Shown: piece by piece, positions 1-9,297 of the stretch
Numbering within the stretch: position 1 is the first letter of the stretch
Layout of the letters: every line of letters starts with the position of its first letter
Origin: Marispirochaeta sp.
Lineage (GTDB): Bacteria > Spirochaetota > Spirochaetia > JC444 > Marispirochaetaceae
Assembly: GCF_963668165.1 (NCBI RefSeq)
Contig: NZ_OY764209.1
Coordinates: 1,178,001-1,242,000, forward strand
Length of the DNA stretch: 64,000 nt
Direction: 5' to 3'
Made by a program: the position numbers and the translations under genes
Notes under the pieces: generated by a model
The model's database searches: none
Seen by the model: only the letters and a program-made list of their open reading frames with translations
What the model was told of the DNA's origin: nothing

Positions 1-2
1 TA

Positions 3-479
3 GATATGAGCCTGATAAAATCCGCCGTAGAGGCCAATGAGGCCCAGAAGGAGAGGATGGTCGACAAACTGGAGGCCCTTTTCGAGAAGGCGGGAACTCC
101 GGGCTTCAAGGACAAGACCGTGGCGGTGCTGGGTCTGGCATTCAAAGCCGAGACAGACGACATCCGGGAAACACCGGCCCTGAATATGGTGGCCGGGCTT
201 CTGAAAAAAGGTGCCAAGGTGCAGGCCCATGATCCCAAAGCAATAGAGAACTTTGCGCGGGAGTTTGAAGAGGTCCTCTACTGCGCATCCGAGTTTGATG
301 CGGTAAAAGGCGCCGATGCGCTTGTCATCATGACGGAGTGGAATATCTACCGCAACATCGACACTGAACGGCTCAAGAAGCTGATGAAAGGGCGTATACT
401 TCTGGACACCCGCAATGTGCTGGACGCCGAACGCGTAAAAGAGGCGGGATTCCTCTACCAGGGAGTCGGACGGGGATGA
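3..479 (+). CDS. ugd: UDP-glucose 6-dehydrogenase, C-terminal part (5' end outside window)
   Basis: The reading frame is open to the left edge, so only the last ~158 residues are present. They hold the C-terminal UDP-binding Rossmann domain of the UDP-glucose/GDP-mannose dehydrogenase family: the segment VAVLGLAFKAETDDIRETPA (the usual GLxFKxxTDDxRxSPA signature), then a KVQAHDPKA strand and the ALVIMTEW motif near the end. The enzyme oxidises UDP-glucose to UDP-glucuronate in the cytoplasm. The catalytic Cys would lie upstream and cannot be checked. Its TGA overlaps the next gene's ATG by 4 bp, so the two are translationally coupled, which links UDP-glucuronate supply with the glucuronokinase-like gene and galU downstream. 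Family assignment is firm; UDP-glucose rather than GDP-mannose as substrate is inferred from the neighbours. Confidence 0.93.
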   Translation, partial: DMSLIKSAVEANEAQKERMVDKLEALFEKAGTPGFKDKTVAVLGLAFKAETDDIRETPALNMVAGLLKKGAKVQAHDPKAIENFAREFEEVLYCASEFDAVKGADALVIMTEWNIYRNIDTERLKKLMKGRILLDTRNVLDAERVKEAGFLYQGVGRG

Positions 480-1471
480 TTATCAAAACTGTCTCGTATC
501 CCCGGGCAGCGCTTATCGGCAATCCTTCTGACGGCTATTTTGGTAAAACCATTGCCTTTACCTTTGCTGATTTCCAGGCTGATATTACCCTCTACCAGAG
601 CCCTGAGCTGGAAATTCTCCCGGGCCGGCGTGACACAACCAAGTTTGCCAGCCTCAAGGACCTGGCTGACGATGTTGGCCGTTACGGCTATTACGGCGGA
701 GTACGCCTGGTTAAGGCGACCATTAAACGCTTCTACGATTACTGCCAGGAACAGGGAATCCTTCTGGATGACCGGAATTTTACCATCCGGTATCACTCTT
801 CCATTCCTCTTCATCTCGGGCTCGCGGGGTCTTCAGCCATAATCACCGCCTGTATGCGGGCATTAATGAACTTCTATAACGTTTCCATTCCCGACCCGAC
901 CCTGCCCAATCTGGTGCTGTCGGTAGAACGGCAGGAGCTTGGCATCGGAGGGGGGCTGCAGGACCGGGTCGCCCAGGCCTATCAGGGTATTGTCTACATG
1001 GATTTTGACAGGGAGCTGATGGAAAGCAGGGGCTACGGCCGTTACGAGCGCCTGCAGCCGGAGACAATGCCCAACATCTATATTGCCTATAAGCCCGAAC
1101 TCAGTGAGGGCAGTGAGGTGGTCCACAACGATCTTCGTTACCGTTTTGACAATGGTGAGAAGAAGGTCGTTCAGGCCATGGTCCGGTTCGGCGAATACGC
1201 AAAACAGGCACGGGATATGTTTTTAGGCGGCGACTACAGCGATCTTGGCAGGATTATGAACGCCAATTTTGACCTGCGCCGCAGCATTTGTGCCATAAGC
1301 CGCGAGAATGAGGCCATGGTAGAGACGGCCCGAAGTGTTGGGGCCTCGGCCAAGTTTACCGGCTCCGGCGGCGCGATTATCGGTACCTGCACTGATGATG
1401 CCCAGTTTGAAGCGGCAAAACAGGCCCTGCAGAAAATCGGGGCGATCATGATAAAGCCAGAAATAAAATAA
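476..1471 (+). CDS. GHMP kinase, glucuronokinase-like
   Basis: The 331-residue protein has all three GHMP-kinase motifs: an N-terminal substrate-binding stretch ending NPSDGYFGKTIA, the ATP-binding loop LGLAGSSAIITA near residue 115-125, and the C-terminal KFTGSGGAIIG near residue 295. The NPSDG-GKT N-terminus is like that of plant glucuronokinases, which phosphorylate D-glucuronate at C1. ATG overlaps the ugd stop. It sits between ugd (makes UDP-GlcA) and galU (a UTP:sugar-1-phosphate uridylyltransferase). A salvage route glucuronate to GlcA-1-P to UDP-GlcA is therefore plausible but inferred; another sugar 1-kinase (for example for a heptose or fucose) cannot be excluded. GHMP family membership is sure, substrate is not. 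Confidence 0.8.
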   Translation: MIIKTVSYPRAALIGNPSDGYFGKTIAFTFADFQADITLYQSPELEILPGRRDTTKFASLKDLADDVGRYGYYGGVRLVKATIKRFYDYCQEQGILLDDRNFTIRYHSSIPLHLGLAGSSAIITACMRALMNFYNVSIPDPTLPNLVLSVERQELGIGGGLQDRVAQAYQGIVYMDFDRELMESRGYGRYERLQPETMPNIYIAYKPELSEGSEVVHNDLRYRFDNGEKKVVQAMVRFGEYAKQARDMFLGGDYSDLGRIMNANFDLRRSICAISRENEAMVETARSVGASAKFTGSGGAIIGTCTDDAQFEAAKQALQKIGAIMIKPEIK

Positions 1472-1490
1472 TCCGGAGCTAAAAACAACC

Positions 1491-2360
1491 ATGGTCAGAA
1501 AAGCAGTTATTCCGGCGGCGGGTTACGGGACCCGCTTTTTACCGGCCACAAAATCACAGCCCAAAGAAATGCTCCCCGTGGTTGATACCCCGACCATTCA
1601 GTATGTAGTGAACGAAGCGGTGGAATCGGGAATAAAGGATATACTCCTGATAATCGGCCGGGGCAAGCGGGCCATTGAAGAGCATTTTGCCCGCAATTAC
1701 GAGCTGGAAGAGCTCCTTAAAGCCAAGGGCAAGGAAGAAGAACTTAAGCTGATCAATGCCGTCCCGGATGATGTGAATATCCACTTTGTCTGGCAGCATG
1801 AACAGAACGGACTTGGAGACGCGATCCGCTATGCCCGGGACCATGTGGGCAACGAGCCTTTCGCCGTACTCCTGGGAGATACTGTTCTGGAAAGCAGCGA
1901 GGAACGTCCGGTTACCCGGCAGCTCATAGATGTGTACAAGCGCTACGAAGAGCTTGTCGTCGCCCTGGAGGAGGTCCCCAAAGAGCGGGTCAGCAGATAC
2001 GGGGTAATTAATGGCCGGGAGATTGCCTCCGGGGTTTACCTGGTGGAGGATATGGTGGAAAAACCCACCCCCGCCGAGGCCCCTTCCAACTTGGTTATTG
2101 CCAGCCGCTATATACTTCCGCCGGAAATCTTCCGGGCCCTTGAAAACACTGCACCGGGAAAGGGCGGAGAGATCCAGCTGACCGATGCCATGCGCATTCT
2201 GCTTACCGACCGGGCAATGTACGGCTACCGTTTTAATGGGCGGCGACACGATCTGGGGGACAAGCTGGAGTTCCTTAAGACCAGTATTCTCTATGCCCTT
2301 AAACGGGAGGATATGCGGGATTCGCTGCTTGCCTGGATGCGGGAGCTTGTGCAGAATTAA
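1491..2360 (+). CDS. galU: UTP--glucose-1-phosphate uridylyltransferase
   Basis: The 289-residue protein matches GalU end to end. The nucleotide-binding loop is [25 protein letters not shown], so R and K of the catalytic signature are in place; [18 protein letters not shown], the uridine-contacting [15 protein letters not shown] and the late GEIQLTDAM follow in normal order. It makes UDP-glucose from glucose-1-phosphate and UTP, feeding the upstream UDP-glucose dehydrogenase and, with it, UDP-glucuronate-derived sugars. It begins 19 bp after the GHMP kinase stop and is followed 37 bp later by rfbA, so it is probably part of one transcript of nucleotide-sugar genes. Confidence 0.95.
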   Translation: MVRKAVIPAAGYGTRFLPATKSQPKEMLPVVDTPTIQYVVNEAVESGIKDILLIIGRGKRAIEEHFARNYELEELLKAKGKEEELKLINAVPDDVNIHFVWQHEQNGLGDAIRYARDHVGNEPFAVLLGDTVLESSEERPVTRQLIDVYKRYEELVVALEEVPKERVSRYGVINGREIASGVYLVEDMVEKPTPAEAPSNLVIASRYILPPEIFRALENTAPGKGGEIQLTDAMRILLTDRAMYGYRFNGRRHDLGDKLEFLKTSILYALKREDMRDSLLAWMRELVQN

Positions 2361-2397
2361 GTACCTATACTGTAAAAATATAAAAAAGGTGGTTAGT

Positions 2398-3264
2398 ATG
2401 AAGGCTATTATTCTTTCCGGCGGAACGGCGACCAGGCTTTTTCCCTCGACCATCGCGATTTCAAAGCAGATTCTGCCGGTCTACGACAAACCGATGATCT
2501 ATTACCCCCTGTCAACGCTGATGCTGGCGGGCATCCGGGATGTACTGATTATCTCCACTCCCCGGGACATTGGTCCGTTTGAAGAGCTTTTAGGAGACGG
2601 TACTGACCTGGGAATGTCCTTCTCCTACGCTGTACAGGAGAAGCCCCGCGGCCTCGCGGACGCCTTTATTGTGGGAGAAGAGTTTATCGGCAGCGAACGC
2701 GTGGCCATGATCCTGGGAGACAACATGTTCTACGGCCAGGGCTTCAGCGGCATGCTCAAAAAGGCCGCCGACCGCGAAGAGGGGGCCACCATTTTCGGCT
2801 ATCCGGTAAAGGACCCCAGGGCCTACGGAGTGGTTGAGTTTGACGATGACGGCACTGTTCTTTCCATCGAAGAGAAACCGAAACAACCCAAATCCCACTA
2901 TGCTGTTCCCGGGCTCTATTTTTACGATAACGATGTGATGGATATCGCCAAAAACGTAAAACCCTCCGCCCGGGGAGAAATCGAAATAACCAGTGTAAAC
3001 AACGAGTACCTGCGGCGGGGCAAGCTGAAGGTGGAACTCTTTGGCCGGGGCTTTGCCTGGCTGGATACAGGAAACCCTGCGGATCTTTTGAATGCCGCCA
3101 ATTTCATAGAGACCGTTCAGACCCGGCAGGGAATGTATGTGGCCTGTATTGAGGAGATCGCCTTTACCAACGGCTGGATAGACCGGGACGGCCTCCTGCA
3201 GCGTGCAGAAAACCTGGGAAAGACCGACTATGCCGGGTATCTGCGCTCTCTTGCCCGGGAGTAG
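2398..3264 (+). CDS. rfbA: Glucose-1-phosphate thymidylyltransferase
   Basis: I take ATG 2398, preceded by AAAAAAGGTGG; an in-frame upstream start at 2185 would run through the galU 3' end and lacks homology. The 288-residue protein starts [16 protein letters not shown], an RmlA loop in which the usual G before TR is replaced by A (GGTATRL rather than GGSGTRL). [29 protein letters not shown] and the late [12 protein letters not shown] segment are standard RmlA. It converts glucose-1-phosphate and dTTP to dTDP-glucose, the first step to dTDP-L-rhamnose, and is normally inhibited by dTDP-rhamnose. rfbC, rfbD and rfbB follow directly. Confidence 0.95.
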   Translation: MKAIILSGGTATRLFPSTIAISKQILPVYDKPMIYYPLSTLMLAGIRDVLIISTPRDIGPFEELLGDGTDLGMSFSYAVQEKPRGLADAFIVGEEFIGSERVAMILGDNMFYGQGFSGMLKKAADREEGATIFGYPVKDPRAYGVVEFDDDGTVLSIEEKPKQPKSHYAVPGLYFYDNDVMDIAKNVKPSARGEIEITSVNNEYLRRGKLKVELFGRGFAWLDTGNPADLLNAANFIETVQTRQGMYVACIEEIAFTNGWIDRDGLLQRAENLGKTDYAGYLRSLARE

Positions 3265-3270
3265 GCTGGC

Positions 3271-3810
3271 ATGCCTTTTACATTTAACCCCGGAGAGATT
3301 CCAGGTCTTATGATAATTGAACCACGCGTGTTCCCGGATGAGCGGGGTTTTTTTCTTGAGACCTATAAAGAGACGGATTTTACCGCCGCCGGCATTCCCG
3401 GCCCTTTTGTGCAGGACAATCACTCCCGCTCAGCCCGCGGGATTGTAAGGGGGCTCCATTTTCAGCGGGAACCCCACGCCCAGGGCAAACTGGTGCGGGT
3501 AAGCCGCGGAGCCGCCTGGGACGTGGCGGTAGATATCCGCGCCTCATCGCCGACCTTCGGCAAATGGGCGGCAGTGGAACTGACGGAAGAAAACCGGCGC
3601 ATGTACTACATCCCTCCGGGATTTGCTCACGGATTCCTTGCCCTGGCCGACGATACCGAACTGCAGTATAAATGCACCGCGGAATACCACGCGGCAGCCG
3701 ACGCCGGAATCCGCTGGGATGATCCGGAAATCGCGATCGACTGGCCTCTTAATGAGGTACTTGTCTCTGACAAGGACAGGTGCCTACCCTTTTTTAAGGA
3801 TTTGATGTGA
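3271..3810 (+). CDS. rfbC: dTDP-4-dehydrorhamnose 3,5-epimerase
   Basis: A 179-residue cupin of typical RmlC length. The catalytic region shows NHSRSARGIVRGLHFQ with the catalytic His of GLHFQ, then DVAVDIRASSPTFGKW, and the late YIPPGFAHGFLAL segment. It epimerises C3 and C5 of dTDP-4-keto-6-deoxyglucose to the L-lyxo form. It starts 6 bp after the rfbA stop and overlaps rfbD by 4 bp. A second RmlC-like protein is encoded at 23742-24302 in the CDP-sugar operon; this copy is the one expected to serve rhamnose synthesis. Confidence 0.94.
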   Translation: MPFTFNPGEIPGLMIIEPRVFPDERGFFLETYKETDFTAAGIPGPFVQDNHSRSARGIVRGLHFQREPHAQGKLVRVSRGAAWDVAVDIRASSPTFGKWAAVELTEENRRMYYIPPGFAHGFLALADDTELQYKCTAEYHAAADAGIRWDDPEIAIDWPLNEVLVSDKDRCLPFFKDLM

Positions 3811-4691
3811 TCTGGATAATCGGCAACCAGGGCATGCTGGGGAAGGAAGTTTCCCGCATCTTCGACGAAGCAGGTACAGCCCAGGTCGGGAGCGACCGGG
3901 AGGTGAGCATTCTCGATCCCGCGGCCATGCAGAGCTTTGCGAAAGAGTATAGGCCCGCCTGGATTGTGAACTGCTCCGCCTATACAGCGGTGGACAAGGC
4001 GGAGGAGGAACAGAACGCGGCTTTTGCCCTGAACCGGGACGGACCTGCGAATATCGCGAAGGTCGCCCGGGAACTGGATATCCCGCTTATCCACATATCC
4101 ACAGACTATGTCTTTGACGGAAGTTCTCCCGAACCTTTAAGGGAGGATGCTCCCACGGGTCCTCAGAGTATCTACGGTAAAAGCAAGCTGGCGGGAGAAG
4201 AGGCAGTCCGCAGCACTTTGGACAGGCACGTAATTATCCGCACTGCCTGGCTCTACGGTGAGTTCGGCGCCAACTTTGTTTTTACCATGCTGAAGCTGAT
4301 GAGCAGCCGTGAGACCATAAAAGTCGTAGACGACCAGAGAGGTTCCCCCACCTGGGCGCGGGAGCTTGCCCGGCTGATTGCTGTCATTATAGCGGCGGAC
4401 AGCACGGCATACGGTACCTATCACTTCTCCGGCGAAGGGGAATGCAGCTGGTACGGCTTTGCCCGGGAGATCTACCGGCTTGGCAGGGAAAAGGGTATGC
4501 TCCAATCGGACTGTGAAATAGTGCCCTGCAGCTCCGCCGAATTTCCCACCCCGGCCCGCAGGCCTCGCTATTCCCTGCTTTCCAAGGAAAAGGTTAAACG
4601 GGTCTTCGGCATCGAAATACCGGATTGGAAAACCTCGCTGAATGAATTTTTCGAGAGATTTGTCAGCACTAAAAATAAGATCGCAATATAG
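3807..4691 (+). CDS. rfbD: dTDP-4-dehydrorhamnose reductase
   Basis: The start is GTG at 3807, overlapping the rfbC TGA by 4 bp. The 294-residue SDR protein shows the Rossmann glycine motif in IIGNQGMLGKEV, VNCSAYTAVDKAEEE, the HISTDYVFDG motif (catalytic Thr of STDYVFDG), and YGKSKLAGEE with the YxxxK catalytic pair. It reduces dTDP-4-keto-L-rhamnose to dTDP-L-rhamnose with NAD(P)H, completing the pathway with rfbA, rfbC and rfbB. Length and motif order are normal. Confidence 0.94.
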   Translation: MIWIIGNQGMLGKEVSRIFDEAGTAQVGSDREVSILDPAAMQSFAKEYRPAWIVNCSAYTAVDKAEEEQNAAFALNRDGPANIAKVARELDIPLIHISTDYVFDGSSPEPLREDAPTGPQSIYGKSKLAGEEAVRSTLDRHVIIRTAWLYGEFGANFVFTMLKLMSSRETIKVVDDQRGSPTWARELARLIAVIIAADSTAYGTYHFSGEGECSWYGFAREIYRLGREKGMLQSDCEIVPCSSAEFPTPARRPRYSLLSKEKVKRVFGIEIPDWKTSLNEFFERFVSTKNKIAI

Positions 4692-4730
4692 TATGAACAC
4701 GCGGATAAAATCTCAAGGAGTACAAATAGT

Positions 4731-5798
4731 ATGAGATTATTAAAAAGTATACTGGTTACCGGCGGGGCCGGTTTTATCGGGGTCAATTTTATCCGCCATC
4801 TTTTTGAAAAGGCCGGCTTCGACGGTACCCTGATCAATCTGGATATTCTGACCTACGCCGGAAACCCCGCCAGCCTTGCGGACATCCAGGAGAAGTATTC
4901 CGACCGCTATAACTTTGTCCGGGGAGACATCCGGGATCGAAAAACGGTAGACCGGATTTTTAACGAGTTTAACATAGACACGGTGGTTCATTTTGCCGCT
5001 GAAAGCCATGTGGACCGCTCCATTCTGGGTCCTGAAGCCTTTATTACCACCAATGTAATGGGAACCTTCACCCTGCTGGAAGCATCCCGGACGTTCTGGA
5101 ACGGCCGGGAGGGGGTGCTTTTTCACCACGTAAGTACCGACGAGGTCTACGGCTCTCTGGGAGACGAGGGCTGCTTTACCGAGGCAAGCCCTTACGATCC
5201 CCGGAGCCCCTATTCGGCAAGCAAGGCCGGGAGCGACCACCTTGTACAGGCCTATCATCATACCTACGGTCTGCCGGTAACCCTGTCCAACTGCTCCAAC
5301 AACTACGGGCCCTACCAGTTTCCGGAAAAACTGATTCCCCTGATGATCATGAACATGCTCGAAGGAAAGCCCCTGCCGGTTTACGGCGACGGAAAGAATA
5401 TCCGGGACTGGCTCTACGTGGAAGACCACGCTGCGGCGGTCTGGAACATCATAAGCTCGGCACCTGCGGGAGAAAGCTTTAACGTGGGTGGCGAGAACGA
5501 GTGGGAGAACATTACCCTGCTTGAGCGCTTAATCGAGATAGTGGCTGCCAGAAGCGGAAAAGATCCGGCTGCCATCAGAGAAACAATCACCTTTGTTAAG
5601 GACCGCCCCGGGCATGACCGCCGCTACGCCATAGACTGCGGTAAAATTAAAAAGGAGCTTGGCTGGCGGCAGTCTGTAAGCTTTGAAGAGGGACTTGCCC
5701 GGACCGTAGACTGGTACCTGGATAATCCCGGCTGGACAGAATCCATCAGGAGCGGGGAATACCAGGACTGGATAGCCAGGAACTACGGCGGGCGCTGA
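4731..5798 (+). CDS. rfbB: dTDP-glucose 4,6-dehydratase
   Basis: A 355-residue SDR enzyme. It begins with KSILVTGGAGFIGVNFIRHL (GxxGxxG for NAD), then AAESHVDRSI, the HVSTDEVYGSLG motif with the catalytic Thr-Asp-Glu, PYSASKAGSDHLV with YxxxK, and NCSNNYGPYQFPEKLIPL, all typical of RmlB. It converts dTDP-glucose to dTDP-4-keto-6-deoxyglucose. AAGGAG at ~4714 precedes the ATG. Order A-C-D-B is one of the common arrangements. Downstream genes have unrelated export functions, so the sugar operon probably ends near here, although only 16 bp separate it from the next gene. Confidence 0.95.
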   Translation: MRLLKSILVTGGAGFIGVNFIRHLFEKAGFDGTLINLDILTYAGNPASLADIQEKYSDRYNFVRGDIRDRKTVDRIFNEFNIDTVVHFAAESHVDRSILGPEAFITTNVMGTFTLLEASRTFWNGREGVLFHHVSTDEVYGSLGDEGCFTEASPYDPRSPYSASKAGSDHLVQAYHHTYGLPVTLSNCSNNYGPYQFPEKLIPLMIMNMLEGKPLPVYGDGKNIRDWLYVEDHAAAVWNIISSAPAGESFNVGGENEWENITLLERLIEIVAARSGKDPAAIRETITFVKDRPGHDRRYAIDCGKIKKELGWRQSVSFEEGLARTVDWYLDNPGWTESIRSGEYQDWIARNYGGR

Positions 5799-5814
5799 GG
5801 TACTCAAAAGAATA

Positions 5815-6459
5815 ATGCGAATCCTGCAGCTTTTCATTTTTTCTGCCTTTGTATTTTTTGCGCTGTTTGCTGTGGCAGCGGAAGAGAGGGCGCTTCCCTC
5901 CATCCTTTCTGATATTGATGTCGGCCAAAACTCCGTATCTGCGGTAGACCGTGAGACACTGACGGCAATGATGGAATACGCTGATAAGCAGAAGAAAACC
6001 ATCTTTGAGCTGCTGAACGAATCAGCCCTGTTTTTAAAGGAGCAGGGTATTCGGGTTCGAATAGAAGGAACGGATCTGCGGCACCTCAAACGCCGTTTCG
6101 TCCTGGGGGGAGACAGGGTAAACACGCTGCTTCCGGTGGAAAAGATTGGATACATAGAAATCGGGGCGGTCCTTGAAGCGGAACAGGCGGAGATGGATGT
6201 GTTCCTCTTTGAAAAGCACTCTGATTTTCTTGAGCTTGGAGACTTTTTTCTGGCGGAACACTTCGGCTTTGAATCCCTGGAAGATGCCTGGTACCGCGGC
6301 GGCTTCGGGGTCAGGGTAAAGTATCTGTTTATGTCCTTCAGGCTGGTAGAACTGAACCTCTACGATGAACGGAAGATAGCTATCTGGGTGGAGGGGGTGC
6401 CGAAACCCAAGCGGTGGAGAATCGACCCGATAAAAAAGCGGGCGAAAAACTCTCTATAA
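5815..6459 (+). CDS. Hypothetical secreted protein
   Basis: A 214-residue protein of unrecognised family. Residues 1-22 (MRILQLFIFSAF then FALFAVAAEE) form a clear signal peptide with a probable cleavage after AVAA, so it is periplasmic or secreted. The mature part is mixed alpha/beta with several acidic stretches and a basic tail (KPKRW, KKRAKNSL). There is no lipobox Cys and no membrane segment beyond the signal. It lies 16 bp after rfbB and 29 bp before two ABC permeases, so it may belong to the export cassette that follows. No function can be assigned. Confidence 0.6.
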   Translation: MRILQLFIFSAFVFFALFAVAAEERALPSILSDIDVGQNSVSAVDRETLTAMMEYADKQKKTIFELLNESALFLKEQGIRVRIEGTDLRHLKRRFVLGGDRVNTLLPVEKIGYIEIGAVLEAEQAEMDVFLFEKHSDFLELGDFFLAEHFGFESLEDAWYRGGFGVRVKYLFMSFRLVELNLYDERKIAIWVEGVPKPKRWRIDPIKKRAKNSL

Positions 6460-6488
6460 TTATCATACTTATCCAATAAGGATACCCT

Positions 6489-7970
6489 ATGCTCTTTTCT
6501 CTTGCTTTTCGCAACGTTATACGGAATTTCAGGCGCCTGGGACCGATGATCTTCAGCCTGGTACTCGTTTTTGCCCTTCTTGTCATGGGAAACGCGATAC
6601 TGAACACCACAGTTGATGCTCTGTACAGGGTATTTGCCCGCAATATTACCGGGGACTTTACTGTCGGCCCCAGGGCGGAGGATAATTTTACCGTTTTCGG
6701 CTCCGATCAGCTCTTGGTGGGACAATATCTGGTACCCCCGCCGCTGATCGATTTTCCCGGGCTTCAGGAGCTGGTTAAATCCTGGCCGGAAACCCGCGCA
6801 ACCGCCGGACTGATTACCTCCGCTGCCAGAGTTCAATTTGACGGCGGTTCCCAGGATTCCACCGTATTCGGGGTGGATTTCAGGGACTATCCGGAACTTG
6901 TTCCCGGATTACGCCTGGAAGAGGGCACTTTCCCGGAAGACGGAAATCCGGGAATTGTGCTGCAGAAACAGAGTGAAATCGGAAGGATGGAGAACATCGT
7001 CGGCAAGAGTATACTCCTGGCCTCGGGCCTTGGCCGCAGTTTTACCTTGCGGGAGGTCCCGGTAACCGGGATTATGAGCTACCCTGTGCGGGATTCCATG
7101 CTCGACAGCGTGGTCCTGGTAGATTCAAATACCGCCCGGGCGCTGAACGGCTACCTCTACAGTTCCATCGATACCACGGATTTTTCCGAGGATGATCAGA
7201 CGGCCCTCTCTTCTGATTTCGACAGTCTTTTTGGCGAAGGGGGGGATGATTCCCTGTGGGAAGAGGGGGAGCTTGAACAGAGCATAGATCCCGCGTCTTT
7301 ACTGCTGCCGGCAGACGGTTCCGACACGCCAGGCGAAGGAGAAATTGATGAACCGGTTATTCCCGAAGGTTCAACTACATCAGTCGACGGGGCCTGGAAC
7401 TTCCTGCTGGTCTCCCTGCATAATCCGAAAGACACAAAGGCCGTAATGGCCCGGCTCATCGGTGAAGGCTACAATCAGGACACCGGATATCTGGTACGCA
7501 ACTGGAGCCAGAGCGTCGGCGGAACAGCCCTGCTTGCCCAGTTTCTCCAGCTTATGCTGAATATCGGTCTCCTGTTTGTCTCCTTCGGGGCGGTGATTAT
7601 TACCACGAATGCCCTGCTGCTTTCGGTTCTGGAACGTACCGGAGAGATCGGCACCCTGCGTGCCATGGGAGCGAGCCGTCCCCGCATCTCCATGATGATC
7701 TTTATCGAAACTCTGCTTGTGGTCTTCGGCAGCGCTCTTTTCGGTATATTGATTGGCAGGATTGCATTGGGAATGCTGAACGCCTCCAACCTTGTTATTG
7801 ATAACCCGTATATTCAGATATTATTCGGCGGTGATCCTGTACGGGGCAAGGTGACCCTCGGACTTGTGGTGGGGCACCTCTTTGTTGCCCTGGTTCTGAC
7901 CCTGTTGTCGATGATCTATCCCCTTAAGCGCGCCCTTGGGATCGATCCTGTGGAGGCGATGTCGAAATGA
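6489..7970 (+). CDS. ABC transporter permease, FtsX/MacB-LolC type
   Basis: The 493-residue protein has the four-helix topology of FtsX-family permeases: one helix near residues 18-40 (FSLVLVFALLVMGNAIL), a large extracytoplasmic domain of ~300 residues, then three helices near the C-terminus (~350-385, ~405-430, ~455-475). The cytoplasmic loop LERTGEIGTLRAMGASRPRI and the end YPLKRALGIDPVEAMSK are typical of MacB/LolCDE permeases. The periplasmic domain contains an acidic, low-complexity insert around residues 235-295 rich in D, E, G and S. It overlaps the next permease by 4 bp, and a matching ATPase is at 11436, giving a LolCDE-like heterodimer that acts on lipids or lipoproteins rather than importing solutes. 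Confidence 0.87.
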   Translation: MLFSLAFRNVIRNFRRLGPMIFSLVLVFALLVMGNAILNTTVDALYRVFARNITGDFTVGPRAEDNFTVFGSDQLLVGQYLVPPPLIDFPGLQELVKSWPETRATAGLITSAARVQFDGGSQDSTVFGVDFRDYPELVPGLRLEEGTFPEDGNPGIVLQKQSEIGRMENIVGKSILLASGLGRSFTLREVPVTGIMSYPVRDSMLDSVVLVDSNTARALNGYLYSSIDTTDFSEDDQTALSSDFDSLFGEGGDDSLWEEGELEQSIDPASLLLPADGSDTPGEGEIDEPVIPEGSTTSVDGAWNFLLVSLHNPKDTKAVMARLIGEGYNQDTGYLVRNWSQSVGGTALLAQFLQLMLNIGLLFVSFGAVIITTNALLLSVLERTGEIGTLRAMGASRPRISMMIFIETLLVVFGSALFGILIGRIALGMLNASNLVIDNPYIQILFGGDPVRGKVTLGLVVGHLFVALVLTLLSMIYPLKRALGIDPVEAMSK

Positions 7971-9274
7971 CCGGATTACTTTTTGCCGCGTGGCGTAATT
8001 TTACCCGCAATATAATGCGTTACCGGGTGTTGCTTGTGGCGCTGGTGCTTATTACTGCCGTTCTGCTTGTGGTTCTGGGCATCGTACTGGGTCTGCGGGA
8101 TGGGCTCTACCAGAAAGCAAGCCGCTATTTTTCCGGAAATATTGTCGTTCTGGGCTATATAGGGGACGGCGATTCCCTGATAGAACAGCCTGATCAGGTG
8201 ATACAGGCTGTCCAGAGGCTTGATGAGCAGGGGATACAGCTGCGCAGCTACTCACGGCGCAGCAGTTATTACGATCGCAAGAACATTGAACTCTTCTTTT
8301 CCGGATACTATATCAATCAGCGCCGTATGGTTGGTGTTGAATGGGAACTGGAAGAACCAATTCTACAAGAGTTCGACTTCTTTGCCGGCGGAGTTCCGGA
8401 TGCCGGGAATGAATCGGCTATACTCATATCCACAGCTACCGCGGAAAAGCTGAATATTGACGTGGGGGATGAACTCCTGGTATCCATACAAAGCGATCGG
8501 GGCCGAACCAATACGGCGGAACTGATTGTGGGAGGCATTTTTTCCGAGTCCTCCTTCTTTGGGTACCAGGTCTATATACACCGCAGGACCCTTAATCGCT
8601 TGAGAGAGGTTCCGGAGGACGAGATAAACGAAATCGGGGTCTACCTTGAAGACCCTTTACGGACCGAGGATGCCGCTGCCCGTGCCCTGGCCGGGGAACT
8701 TGCCCGGACGCTGCCCACCTTCGGGGTTATTCAGACCAGGGATGAGTACAGCGAACTGTCCCGAAAAGACCACGGGCAAAGAAGTTACGGGGTTGTGAGC
8801 GTGGGGGCTCAGCTGGCGGAGATTGATGACCTTCTGAAAGCCATGACCCTGATCGCCGGTCTTGTCATTCTTATGTTTTTGTGTATCGTTGTGGTCGGGG
8901 TTGGAAACACCTTTTCCATGATTGTCTGGGAACGAACCCAGGAGATTGGTACCTTAAGGGCTCTGGGTATGCAGCGGCGCCGGGCAATCCTCTCGTTTCT
9001 TGCGGAAGCGGGCTTCCTTGGCCTTGGAAGCGTTGTGCTGGGTCTGTTCCTGGGACTTGGTATACTTGAACTTGTACACCGGGGATTAAGTTTTCCGGCG
9101 AATCTGGTGACTACCCTGTTTTTGACCAGGGGCAGACTGCAGTGGTTGATGCCTTCCTGGGGTTTGGTGTCGATCTCTCTATTGGTAGTGGGAGCCTGTA
9201 TTCTCGGCAGCCTGCGGGCGGCCTTACGGGCGGGCAGCATGAGCCCCGTCGAGGCCCTGAGTCACCATAAATAA
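7967..9274 (+). CDS. ABC transporter permease, FtsX/MacB-LolE type
   Basis: A 435-residue partner of the preceding permease, ATG overlapping its stop (ATGA). One N-terminal helix near residues 20-45 (VLLVALVLITAVLLVVLGIV) is followed by an extracytoplasmic domain and three C-terminal helices from ~285. The cytoplasmic coupling loop is WERTQEIGTLRALGMQRRRA and the protein ends GSMSPVEALSHHK, both family hallmarks. It probably forms a heterodimeric export channel with the upstream protein and the ATPase at 11436-12155. The nearby LolA-like protein and beta-barrel suggest movement of a lipid-like substrate to the outer membrane; the substrate itself is unknown. Confidence 0.87.
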   Translation: MTGLLFAAWRNFTRNIMRYRVLLVALVLITAVLLVVLGIVLGLRDGLYQKASRYFSGNIVVLGYIGDGDSLIEQPDQVIQAVQRLDEQGIQLRSYSRRSSYYDRKNIELFFSGYYINQRRMVGVEWELEEPILQEFDFFAGGVPDAGNESAILISTATAEKLNIDVGDELLVSIQSDRGRTNTAELIVGGIFSESSFFGYQVYIHRRTLNRLREVPEDEINEIGVYLEDPLRTEDAAARALAGELARTLPTFGVIQTRDEYSELSRKDHGQRSYGVVSVGAQLAEIDDLLKAMTLIAGLVILMFLCIVVVGVGNTFSMIVWERTQEIGTLRALGMQRRRAILSFLAEAGFLGLGSVVLGLFLGLGILELVHRGLSFPANLVTTLFLTRGRLQWLMPSWGLVSISLLVVGACILGSLRAALRAGSMSPVEALSHHK

Positions 9275-9297
9275 TATAGCGCAATGGAGTTACGTAT

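Noticed and set aside
2185-2397. N-terminal extension of rfbA
   Set aside because: Overlaps the galU 3' end, has no homology to RmlA, and the good ribosome site is directly before ATG 2398.
1554-2453. Long minus-strand ORF (299 codons) opposite galU
   Set aside because: It mirrors a strongly conserved gene and has no recognisable motif; high-GC genes often leave open antisense frames.
2590-3423. Minus-strand ORF of 277 codons opposite rfbA/rfbC
   Set aside because: It spans the junction of two well-supported genes and lacks any family motif.
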